From the NCBI GenBank assembly GCA_934120675.1, contig CAKOUU010000002.1, positions 1-64,000 of the forward strand: DNA of 64,000 nucleotides, written 5' to 3'. The notes beneath the pieces were generated by a model, which did no database searches, was not told where the DNA came from, and saw only the letters and a program-made list of their open reading frames with translations. A program made the position numbers and the translations under genes. How positions within the stretch are numbered: position 1 is the first letter of the stretch; every line of letters begins with the position of its first letter. This DNA is from an uncultured Clostridia bacterium (GTDB taxonomy: Bacteria > Bacillota > Clostridia > TANB77 > CAG-508). Shown one piece after another: positions 15,476-22,954 of the stretch.

Positions 15476-16894
15476 ATGAACCAAAAAGAAAGAAAAATAT
15501 TAAAATTAGAAGAAAGCTTTAGAGATACAATAGAAAATGATATTTTAAAGCAACAAACAGAAAACAAAAAAATAAAAATAAAAGATATAAAATTTGTTGG
15601 CTCAGCAGAATGGAAAGATAAAATAAATGGACAAGAAAGGGCTGACGTTGTATTTATAGTTGAAAAAGAAATAATAGAAAAAAGTGAAGATGGTAAAGAA
15701 AGAGTCACTGAACAAAAAAGCTATTATTTAGGAGATAAATGTGTTGCTGGTGAATTAGGAAATGGAGAAATATTATATGGAGAAACATTTGCTATTTCTG
15801 AACTGGATAAGATGGATGCAATAAAAGATTTGCTAGAAAGAACACCAGAGGAAGAAATTGAAAATAATTCTATAAATAAATTACAAATAAAAGATATGGC
15901 GGAGGTTTTATCTGCATATTTAGGAAGAACTATTAAAGAAGAGGAAGTCCAAAAAACATTAGAGGATATGAACAAAGAGGAATTAGAAGAACTTTCTGAG
16001 GAAAAAGAGCAAGAGAATGTCGGAAAAGAAAAAAAGAAAAATGAATTATCTGAGAAACAAGCCGAAAAAATAAAAGTGAATGGAATACAGAGAGCCGACT
16101 TAAGTCAAAATGTTGATGGAATAGAAACTCTTGGTAAAAGACTTGATTTATATGGTTATCAATATATTTATGTTGTTTATTCTGAAAATGTAAATGAAAT
16201 AAATCCAAATGCAAAAAGAAATGATACAACATATTCTTTAATTGGAATGAAAAATGATGGTACAGCTAAGGTTCTAAATGATGAATTTGAAATGGACTCA
16301 AGTGTTGGAAATAATGCAAGTAAAGTTCAAACAAGGATAAATGCTGATGGAACGGCAACAAGAGATAGTAAAGATAGTTCTGTTTTTGTTAGAAAATCTA
16401 ATGGTATGACTATTGGTTGCAGAAACGATGGCGGAATTGTAAGGATGTCTTTAGGACAAAAGACAATAGAAGAAAATGAGATTACATCAACAGAAATACG
16501 AACTTCTAAAACTGGATATATTCCAATTCAAACAAGAGAAATATTTAATAGAAATAAGGGTGTGCGTCAAATAGATAAAATACAAGACAAAGTTAAAGAA
16601 CATACTGATGAAGGTTGTACGCCTAAAGATGTTAGAGACTTTTATGGTGACGAAAGTACTGAAACTCATGAACATTTTGATTTAGAATATTATGTACAGG
16701 AAATATTAAATTATGAAAATGAACAGGGAGAAGAACAAATTAAAGAAGTATTTACTGAAAGCGAAGTCAGAGACAAGTTGTTGAGAGAACTAAAAGAAAA
16801 CGGAGATAAACTGCCACAAGAGCAGATTATTGAAAATGTAAAAAAAGAAATGAATTTGGATGCAGAGAATTTAGAAAGAGAACATAAAAGATAG
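15476..16894 (+). CDS. Unknown 472-aa Glu/Lys-rich protein
   Basis: The ATG at 15476 follows AGGGGGTACTAAT. I do not recognise the family. There is no signal peptide or membrane segment. Residues 1-110 look globular (AEWKDKINGQERADVVFIV; YYLGDKCVAGELGNGE). Residues 120-200 are a strongly charged helical/coiled-coil region (EEEVQKTLEDMNKEELEELS). Residues 210-360 look beta-rich and globular (LYGYQYIYVVYSENVNEI, KSNGMTIGCRNDGGIVRMSL). The tail is acidic and helical. No Cys-rich or catalytic motif stands out. It is monocistronic with its own promoter. Confidence 0.85.
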   Translation: MNQKERKILKLEESFRDTIENDILKQQTENKKIKIKDIKFVGSAEWKDKINGQERADVVFIVEKEIIEKSEDGKERVTEQKSYYLGDKCVAGELGNGEILYGETFAISELDKMDAIKDLLERTPEEEIENNSINKLQIKDMAEVLSAYLGRTIKEEEVQKTLEDMNKEELEELSEEKEQENVGKEKKKNELSEKQAEKIKVNGIQRADLSQNVDGIETLGKRLDLYGYQYIYVVYSENVNEINPNAKRNDTTYSLIGMKNDGTAKVLNDEFEMDSSVGNNASKVQTRINADGTATRDSKDSSVFVRKSNGMTIGCRNDGGIVRMSLGQKTIEENEITSTEIRTSKTGYIPIQTREIFNRNKGVRQIDKIQDKVKEHTDEGCTPKDVRDFYGDESTETHEHFDLEYYVQEILNYENEQGEEQIKEVFTESEVRDKLLRELKENGDKLPQEQIIENVKKEMNLDAENLEREHKR

Positions 16895-16958
16895 TATGTC
16901 ACATTTATATTTCGACAAAATATAATATATTAGGATATTATATTTTGGAGGGAAACAT

Positions 16959-17189
16959 ATGAAAGTAGAGGACTTGAGTCAATTACCATTAAATAAGAAT
17001 GGAATAATAGATAAAATTGAATGTGATGAGGGAATAAAAAGAAGATTACTAGACATGGGACTTGTTAAAGGGACAAATATTGTACCTATATTAGTGAGTC
17101 CATCTGGGGACCCAAGAGCTTTTTTGGTTAGAGGTACTATTATTGCTATAAGAGAAGACGATGCTAAAAATATTAAAATAAAGAAGTAA
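16959..17189 (+). CDS. feoA: FeoA-domain protein
   Basis: 76 residues forming one SH3-like FeoA domain: a short N-terminal strand, then RRLLDMGLVKGTNIVPI and a C-terminal GTIIAIREDDAKNIKI strand. In most bacteria FeoA accompanies the ferrous iron channel FeoB; no feoB lies in this window, so it may be a standalone FeoA or be separated from the operon. GGAGGGAAACAT precedes the ATG. A TATAAT lies at 16921-16926, preceded by a Spo0A-box-like TTTCGACAAAA. Confidence 0.9.
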   Translation: MKVEDLSQLPLNKNGIIDKIECDEGIKRRLLDMGLVKGTNIVPILVSPSGDPRAFLVRGTIIAIREDDAKNIKIKK

Positions 17190-17199
17190 ATTAATAAGA

Positions 17200-17234
17200 A
17201 AGATGCAATGAATATAAAATATTTATTGCATCTT
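17200..17234. terminator. Bidirectional terminator between feoA and tetR
   Basis: A 10-bp stem AAGATGCAAT / ATTGCATCTT with an AT-rich loop, between two convergent genes. Confidence 0.75.
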
Positions 17235-17256
17235 CTAACTTTATTACATGTATAAT

Positions 17257-17862
17257 TTATTTTTTAATTTCTTCATCTTTAATCAAATTACGAATAGTTC
17301 TATATAGATAAGGTTTATATTCTTCAATCGGTAAAGGCTCTTTATATAAAATAGAATTAAAACAAGTAGAGCCAACAAGTTCAATAATCATAAACAAAGT
17401 AACATCAGGATTACTTAATTTTATATTATTTTCTTCAATCCCCCTAATAAACAAATCATAAACAGAATCTTCATCATCAGTACCTTTATCATGCAAATTC
17501 AAAACAGTCTTACTAAAAACTCCCCAAGACAAATTTTTAGAAATAAATTTCAAAAGTAAAGGATTTTTTGTCAATTCGTCTATTACATAATTTATAATAT
17601 AAATAATACTATCAGAGAAATCTGATATATAATTTTTTCTTAAAGATTTTAATGCATCAGAAAATAATTTTTGAGATTTTTTTACAATTAGAATGTCTCG
17701 TATTTCGTATTTATCTCTAAAATAAAGATAAAATGTTCCCTTTGCAACACTTGCATTATCTACTATTTCTTGTATTGATGTTTCTTTTAGTCCTTTTTCT
17801 GTAAAAAGTTTGAAGGCTGTGTTTAGTAGTCTGTTTTCTTTTTCTTCTTTATCATTTTTCAT
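17257..17862 (-). CDS. TetR-family transcriptional regulator
   Basis: 201 residues. The N-terminal DNA-binding domain is typical: LLNTAFKLFTEKGLKETSIQ then EIVDNASVAKGTFYLYFRDKYE (residues 12-55). The all-helical C-terminal domain is variable and would bind the inducer. A minus-strand GGAGGACAGAGC precedes the start. It is divergent from the MMPL transporter gene; three TGACnnnnGGTCA-like palindromes lie in the shared intergenic region, so it is probably both autoregulatory and the transporter's repressor. Confidence 0.92.
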   Translation of the reverse strand: MKNDKEEKENRLLNTAFKLFTEKGLKETSIQEIVDNASVAKGTFYLYFRDKYEIRDILIVKKSQKLFSDALKSLRKNYISDFSDSIIYIINYVIDELTKNPLLLKFISKNLSWGVFSKTVLNLHDKGTDDEDSVYDLFIRGIEENNIKLSNPDVTLFMIIELVGSTCFNSILYKEPLPIEEYKPYLYRTIRNLIKDEEIKK

Positions 17863-17933
17863 AGTTGCTCTGTCCTCCTAAAAAATATAAAAAATTAATT
17901 TTATATCGTATATATTAATATTATTGCATAAAT

Positions 17934-17948
17934 TTGACTTTCGGTCAA
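17934..17948. promoter_or_regulatory. TetR operator-like site 1
   Basis: TTGACTTTCGGTCAA, a near-perfect dyad of TTGACnnnnnGTCAA, nearest to the tetR gene. Confidence 0.6.
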
Positions 17949-17976
17949 TAAATTTATATAAATTTTGTAAAAAGTA

Positions 17977-18005
17977 TTGACCAATGGTCATAAAAGTAGT
18001 ATTAT
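17977..18005 (+). promoter_or_regulatory. MMPL promoter overlapping TetR operator-like site 2
   Basis: TTGACCAATGGTCA (17977-17990) is a palindrome whose left half is also the -35 (TTGACC). After 17 bases, TATTAT at 18000-18005 serves as -10. A bound repressor would block RNA polymerase. Confidence 0.65.
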
Positions 18006-18013
18006 ATAAAAAA

Positions 18014-18026
18014 TGACTAATGGTCA
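18014..18026. promoter_or_regulatory. TetR operator-like site 3
   Basis: TGACTAATGGTCA, nearly the same 13-mer as site 2 (one base different), placed over the expected transcription start region. Confidence 0.6.
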
Positions 18027-18032
18027 AAAAAT

Positions 18033-18102
18033 CGGGATTAGGGGGGACGGGTCTTCAATCCCGAAAAAAAATAGGGATTGAAGACCCGTCCCCCAATCCC
18101 TA
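18033..18102. repeat. Palindromic repeat, GGGATTGGGGGACGGG family, copy 2
   Basis: Two inverted copies of the unit (CGGGATTAGGGGGGACGGG then TCTTCAATCCCG, and its complement) with a short A-rich spacer. It sits between the operators and the ribosome site of the MMPL gene, so it forms a hairpin in the 5' untranslated region. Confidence 0.9.
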
Positions 18103-18122
18103 AATTTGAAAGGAGTTTAAAA

Positions 18123-20207
18123 ATGTTAAAATTTGCAGAGAAAATATGTAAGTATAAAAAAATCATTCTCATAATTGCATTATTGTTATTAATACCATCA
18201 TTTATAGGAATGCAAGCAACAAGAATCAATTATGATATATTGGCATATTTGCCAGATGATGTAGATACAGTTAAAGGTGAAAACATACTAACAAATGAAT
18301 TTAATATGGGTTCATATTCAATTGTAATTACAGAAAATATGAGTACAAAAAATATTCAAAAATTAGAGGATAAATTTAAAGAATTAGATAATGTAGAAAA
18401 AGTAGCAAGTGTGGCAGATTTACTTGGTTCAAATATACCAGAAGAGATGTTACCAGACGAAGTAAAAGATATAGCATATAAAGATGGAGATACAGCAATT
18501 TTAGTAACTTTCAAAGAAGGAATTTCTTCAGATAAAACATTAGAATCAATAGAACAATTAAGGAAAATTGCTGATAAACAATGCAAAATAAGCGGAATGT
18601 CTGCTTTAGTACTGGATACAAAAAATATTGCTAATTCAGAAATTGCAATATATGTAGTTATAGCTATAATCTTATGTATGTTAGTTTTACAATTTGCATT
18701 AGATTCATATTTAGCACCAGTATTTCTTTTAGCAAGCATAGGTATAGCGATTTTATATAATATGGGTTCAAATATTTTCTTAGGAGAAATATCTTATATA
18801 ACAAAAGCAATTAGTGCTGTTTTACAACTTGGTGTAACAATGGATTTCGCAATATTCTTATATCACAGTTATAAAGCAGAAAAACAAAATTATAGTGATA
18901 ATGATGATGCAATGGCTCATGCAATATCAAAAACGCTAGTATCAGTAGTAGGAAGCTCATTAACCACAATAGCAGGATTCTTAGCACTTTGTAGTATGAA
19001 CTTAACACTTGGAAAAGATATAGGAATTGTAATGGCAAAAGGTGTATTCTTAGGAGTTGTTTCTGTTGTTACAGTATTACCTGCTATGTTGTTGATATTT
19101 GATAAGACTATTGAAAAAACAAAACATAAAGAAATATTACCAAGATTTGAAAAATGGAAAAACTTTAATATTAAACATTATAAAGCAATAATTGTTGCAT
19201 TTTTAGTAATATTACCAGTTGCAGTTTATGGTTACTCAAAAATAAGTGTTTATTATGATTTAAACAAAACATTACCACAAACATTGCCAAGTATAGAAGC
19301 ATCAAATACTTTGGAAGACAAGTTCAATATGGTTTCAACAGAGCTTGCTTTAGTAAGTAAAGATGTTCCAAGTTACAAAGTAAATGAGATGTTAGATAAA
19401 ATTCAAGATTTAGATGGAGTCGAATTTGCGTTGGGTTATTCATCACTTGCAGATAACGGAATTCCAGAAGAAGTAATACCAGATAGTATAAAGTCAATGC
19501 TTGAAAATGATAAATATCAATTAGTTGTAATCAGTTCAAAATATGAACTTGCAACAGATGAGTTGAATGAACAAGTTGATAAAATCAATTCAATAATTAA
19601 AGATTATGATGATAGTGCTTTACTTGCAGGTGAAGGACCATTAATGAAAGACTTAGTTGAAATTAGTGACCATGATTTTAATAGTGTAAATAGTGTTTCA
19701 ATTGCAGTTATATTTGTAATTATGATATTTGTTTTAAAATCAATTTCTTTACCAGTAATTTTGATGGTTGTAATTGAATTTGCTATATTCTTAAATATGG
19801 GAATATCAACATATACAAATACTACTTTGCCATTTATTGCTTCAATAGTTATTGGAACAATTCAATTAGGTGCAACAATAGATTATGCAATATTGATAAC
19901 AACGAAATATATTAATTTCAGAAAAGAAGGAAAAGGCAAAAAAGAAGCGGTTTCAGAAGCATTAGGAACATCAATAAGTTCAATTATTGTTAGTGGATTA
20001 TGTTTCTTTGGTGCAACATTTGGAGTTGGAATTGTTTCAAAAATTGGAATGATTGCATCATTATGTACGCTTATGTCTAGAGGAGCAATTATAAGTATGC
20101 TTACTGTTATTATGGTATTACCAGCATTCTTATTGTTGTTTGATAGAGTTGTTTGTAAGACTACAGTTGGAATGAGACACTTGGGACAGACAAAAAATGT
20201 CTCATAA
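18123..20207 (+). CDS. MMPL/RND-family transporter
   Basis: 695 residues in two similar halves, each with one N-terminal helix, a large extracytoplasmic domain and a five-helix bundle. The first bundle contains LQLGVTMDFAIFLYHSYK and the second IQLGATIDYAILITTKY, the MMPL signature with a conserved Asp in the membrane for proton coupling. It likely exports lipids, drugs or other hydrophobic molecules. The ATG at 18123 follows GAAAGGAG; an in-frame TTG at 18078 lies inside the palindromic repeat and is rejected. The last residues (RHLGQTKNVS) are encoded by another inverted repeat that begins at 20173. Confidence 0.92.
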   Translation: MLKFAEKICKYKKIILIIALLLLIPSFIGMQATRINYDILAYLPDDVDTVKGENILTNEFNMGSYSIVITENMSTKNIQKLEDKFKELDNVEKVASVADLLGSNIPEEMLPDEVKDIAYKDGDTAILVTFKEGISSDKTLESIEQLRKIADKQCKISGMSALVLDTKNIANSEIAIYVVIAIILCMLVLQFALDSYLAPVFLLASIGIAILYNMGSNIFLGEISYITKAISAVLQLGVTMDFAIFLYHSYKAEKQNYSDNDDAMAHAISKTLVSVVGSSLTTIAGFLALCSMNLTLGKDIGIVMAKGVFLGVVSVVTVLPAMLLIFDKTIEKTKHKEILPRFEKWKNFNIKHYKAIIVAFLVILPVAVYGYSKISVYYDLNKTLPQTLPSIEASNTLEDKFNMVSTELALVSKDVPSYKVNEMLDKIQDLDGVEFALGYSSLADNGIPEEVIPDSIKSMLENDKYQLVVISSKYELATDELNEQVDKINSIIKDYDDSALLAGEGPLMKDLVEISDHDFNSVNSVSIAVIFVIMIFVLKSISLPVILMVVIEFAIFLNMGISTYTNTTLPFIASIVIGTIQLGATIDYAILITTKYINFRKEGKGKKEAVSEALGTSISSIIVSGLCFFGATFGVGIVSKIGMIASLCTLMSRGAIISMLTVIMVLPAFLLLFDRVVCKTTVGMRHLGQTKNVS

Positions 20208-20306
20208 AATGTGATGGAAAATGTCGAAAGAAAGTGGTAAGAAAATATTTACTCGACAAAATATGACAAAAAGGTGAGACATTTTTAGACTGTCCCAAGT
20301 GTCTCA
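20173..20306. repeat. Inverted-repeat element overlapping the MMPL stop codon
   Basis: Arms of 32 bp, 20173-20204 and 20275-20306, match with two mismatches (outer end TGAGACACTTGGGACAG). The core is about 70 bp. The left arm provides the last codons of the MMPL gene; the right arm ends 23 bases before the next ATG. A relative, partly decayed, may be at 49740. Confidence 0.9.
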
Positions 20307-20328
20307 CTTGAAAATGGAGGTATTAAAA

Positions 20329-22341
20329 ATGAAAAATAATAAAGTAATTTCAAAAGTGATTTCAGGTACATTGTTATGCTCTATGGTTGGATATACACTT
20401 CCTGTATTTGCTTACACAAAAGATGAAACTGTTTATTCAAAATTAGATAGTGATGGAAATAACTACAAAACAATAGTTAGTACACATATTAAAAATACAG
20501 AAAATGCAGATTTAATTAATGATTTATCAGATTTATTAAATGTTAAAAACACAAGTGGAGACGAAACTTATACACAAGATGGTAATAAATTTGTATGGAA
20601 TGCTAATAAAAATGATATTTATTATCAAGGTGAATCTTCAAAAGAGTTACCAATTGAATGTAATGTTAAATATGAGTTAGATGGAAAAGAGCTTTCTGCA
20701 AGTGAAATTGCTGGAAAAAGTGGTAAAGTTAAAATTACATTACAATATACAAATAAAGAAGAAAGAACTGTTGATATCAATGGTAAAAAGGTTAAAATGT
20801 ATGTACCATTTGTAGTTGTTGCAGGAACTATAATAGAAAACGAAAATGCAAGAAATATAGAAGTTTCTTCTGGTAAAGTTGTTGATGATGGTTCAAAAAC
20901 TGTTGTAGTTGGTATGGCTATGCCGGGTCTACAAGAAAGTTTAGGATTATCTGATGACGAAGTTGAAATTCCAAGTAATGTAGAAATTACAATGGATGCA
21001 ACAAATTTTGAAACAAGTAGCATAATGTCTTATGTTACACCTAAAGTTTTAGAAGAAGATGATTTAAAAGTTTTTGATAATTTGGATGAGATTTATGGTC
21101 AAGTAAATACATTACAAACTTCAATGAATCAAATTCAAGATGGTGCTAATACATTAAAAGATGGAACTACAGAATTAGCAACAGGTGCAAATACTTTAAA
21201 AGACGGTGTTACAACAGCATATAATGGTGCACAAACAATATCTTCAGAAGTAGCAAAATCAACACAAAGTTTAAAAAATGATAAGTCAGAAGCATTAGAT
21301 AGCAAAACTTTAGAATCAATAAAACAACAAGCAGCTGCAGCTAGTAAATTAACAGAAGAACAAAAAGCTCAAATAAAAGCACAAGCTCAAATAAGTGCAG
21401 TTTTAACAGAAAAACAAAAAGCCCAAATAAAAGCTCAAGCTGCTGCAAAAGCTAAATTAACAGATGCTCAAAAGGCACAAATTACAATTATAGCAAAACA
21501 AGGGGCAGTATTAACAGAAAAACAAAAAGCACAAATTACAGAACAAGCTCAAGCAAATGCGGTTTTGAATGAAGCACAAAAAACTGCAATAATAACAAAT
21601 GCACAAGCAAATTATCCAACAACATTAACAGATGCAGAAAAAGCTTTACTTATTGCAACAGCACAAAGTACAGCAACGCAAACGGCGGTAAATACAGCTT
21701 TAGCAACAGCAAAAACTACAGCAGAACAAACTGCAGTTGCAACTGCATTAGCTGTAGCACAAAAAGTTGCAATAGAAACAGCAGAAACAACAGCAGTAGA
21801 AACAGCACAACAAATAGCAACACAAACAGCAATAACAACAGCATTGACAACAGCACAAAGTACTGCAACTACAACAGCAATGCAAACTTCAACAACAGTT
21901 GCAAAACAAGTTGGAAATCAAGCTAAAAAGACATTTACAAATCAAGTTGTTTCTCAAATGAACACTTTAGGAAATGGCTTAAATCAATTGACATCAGGAT
22001 TATCAGAATTAAATAATGGTGCAGCTACATTGGCTGATGGAACAAATCAAGTTAATGATGGGGCAACAACTTTGGCAGAAGGAATAAAAACATTTAATGA
22101 AGAAGGTATTAAGAAAGTTTGTAATTATATTAATGGTGATGTTAAAGATTTAACTACTAGAGTTCAAAAATTAACTGATTTATCTAAAGATTATAATAAT
22201 TTTACTATGCTAGATGGTGAAAATGATGGCGAGGTTAAGTTTATTATGATAGCAGATGCTGTTAAAAAACAAGAGGATAATGAGCAAAATAAGGAAGAGG
22301 CAGTTTTAAGTACTAATGTAATTAATGATGAAAATAAATAA
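20329..22341 (+). CDS. Secreted heptad-repeat (YhgE/Pip-like) protein
   Basis: 670 residues. A signal peptide covers residues 1-28 (hydrophobic LLCSMVGYTLPVFAY). Residues 30-240 form a globular extracellular domain. Repeats of the type NTLKDGTTELATGANTLKDG (about 270-300, 560-600) resemble the x-x-L-x-x-G heptads of YhgE/Pip and MmpL-partner proteins. Between them is a 200-residue helical stretch of Ala, Gln, Thr and Lys (LTEKQKAQIKAQAQ repeated about five times). No membrane helix is seen at the C-terminus, so it may be released or held by the transporter. Start 20329 is chosen for its GGAGG; an upstream Met lies in the repeat. Confidence 0.75.
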   Translation: MKNNKVISKVISGTLLCSMVGYTLPVFAYTKDETVYSKLDSDGNNYKTIVSTHIKNTENADLINDLSDLLNVKNTSGDETYTQDGNKFVWNANKNDIYYQGESSKELPIECNVKYELDGKELSASEIAGKSGKVKITLQYTNKEERTVDINGKKVKMYVPFVVVAGTIIENENARNIEVSSGKVVDDGSKTVVVGMAMPGLQESLGLSDDEVEIPSNVEITMDATNFETSSIMSYVTPKVLEEDDLKVFDNLDEIYGQVNTLQTSMNQIQDGANTLKDGTTELATGANTLKDGVTTAYNGAQTISSEVAKSTQSLKNDKSEALDSKTLESIKQQAAAASKLTEEQKAQIKAQAQISAVLTEKQKAQIKAQAAAKAKLTDAQKAQITIIAKQGAVLTEKQKAQITEQAQANAVLNEAQKTAIITNAQANYPTTLTDAEKALLIATAQSTATQTAVNTALATAKTTAEQTAVATALAVAQKVAIETAETTAVETAQQIATQTAITTALTTAQSTATTTAMQTSTTVAKQVGNQAKKTFTNQVVSQMNTLGNGLNQLTSGLSELNNGAATLADGTNQVNDGATTLAEGIKTFNEEGIKKVCNYINGDVKDLTTRVQKLTDLSKDYNNFTMLDGENDGEVKFIMIADAVKKQEDNEQNKEEAVLSTNVINDENK

Positions 22342-22350
22342 TATATATGA

Positions 22351-22397
22351 AAATTTCCAGAACTCTGTATTTTCTTTGAGTTTTGGAAATTTTTTTA
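22351..22397 (+). terminator. Terminator after the heptad-repeat gene
   Basis: AAATTTCCAGAACTC pairs with GAGTTTTGGAAATTT (one bulge), followed by TTTT. It ends the MMPL operon. Confidence 0.88.
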
Positions 22398-22431
22398 TAA
22401 CTATTGATAATGATTTCAAAACTGTATATAA

Positions 22432-22560
22432 TATTATTTTTGATTTTGTGTAAATTAAATATGATATTATCTTTGATTTTGTGCAAATTATATACAATGT
22501 TATTCTTGATTTTGTGCAAAATATAGCTTTAATTATCTTTGATTTTGTGATTGAAATAAA
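22432..22560. repeat. 33-bp tandem direct repeat, four copies
   Basis: The core TTGATTTTGTG recurs at 22440, 22473, 22506 and 22539, exactly 33 bases apart each time, with partial conservation of the spacers (TTATCTTTGATTTTGTGCAA). It lies between the MMPL operon and the convergent XRE gene. The 33-base period equals 11 codons, but no plausible gene spans it. Confidence 0.85.
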
Positions 22561-22562
22561 AA

Positions 22563-22793
22563 TTAATTATGATGTATAGGCTTTTCATAAGGCTTAAATT
22601 CATCTGTTCTGTAGATTAAGTAATCAACACTTGTATTATAAAAATCTGCTAGTTTAGACAAGAGTTCTAGAGGAATATTTCTTTTGTTTAGTTCGTAATA
22701 AGAATATGCTACCTGGGATATGTTTAAAAATTTACTAAGTTCTTGTTGTGTTAAATCTTTATCTTCTCTTAAATCTTTAATTCTAGTTTTCAT
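22563..22793 (-). CDS. XRE-family helix-turn-helix regulator
   Basis: 76 residues, a lone XRE domain: MKTRIKDLREDKDLTQQELS, then FLNISQVAYSYYELNKRNIP as the turn and recognition helix, and LADFYNTSVDYLI. Such minimal regulators resemble phage or mobile-element repressors but are also common chromosomal regulators. GGAGAAATTTAG precedes the start on the minus strand. It is divergent from the pilin-like gene at 22955, which it may control; a palindromic AAACAATATGTTTT (22901-22914) lies in the shared region. Confidence 0.88.
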   Translation of the reverse strand: MKTRIKDLREDKDLTQQELSKFLNISQVAYSYYELNKRNIPLELLSKLADFYNTSVDYLIYRTDEFKPYEKPIHHN

Positions 22794-22954
22794 TAGCTAA
22801 ATTTCTCCTTTAATTTTCTATGGCATATGTTTTTTCTTAAATATTATCTGGTTAATTAATAGAATTATAAAATAAAACAAATTGTTATATTGACTTTTAA
22901 AACAATATGTTTTAAAATTAAAAATAAAGATAATAAACAAAGGAGGAAATATTG

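Noticed and set aside
22306..22519. Minus-strand frames with an 11-residue repeat (HKIKNNIIY type)
   Set aside because: They arise from translating the 33-bp tandem repeat; there is no ribosome site and they overlap a terminator.
22432..22560. CRISPR array
   Set aside because: Period is only 33 bases including the spacer part, spacers are not unique 30-mers, and no cas genes are present.
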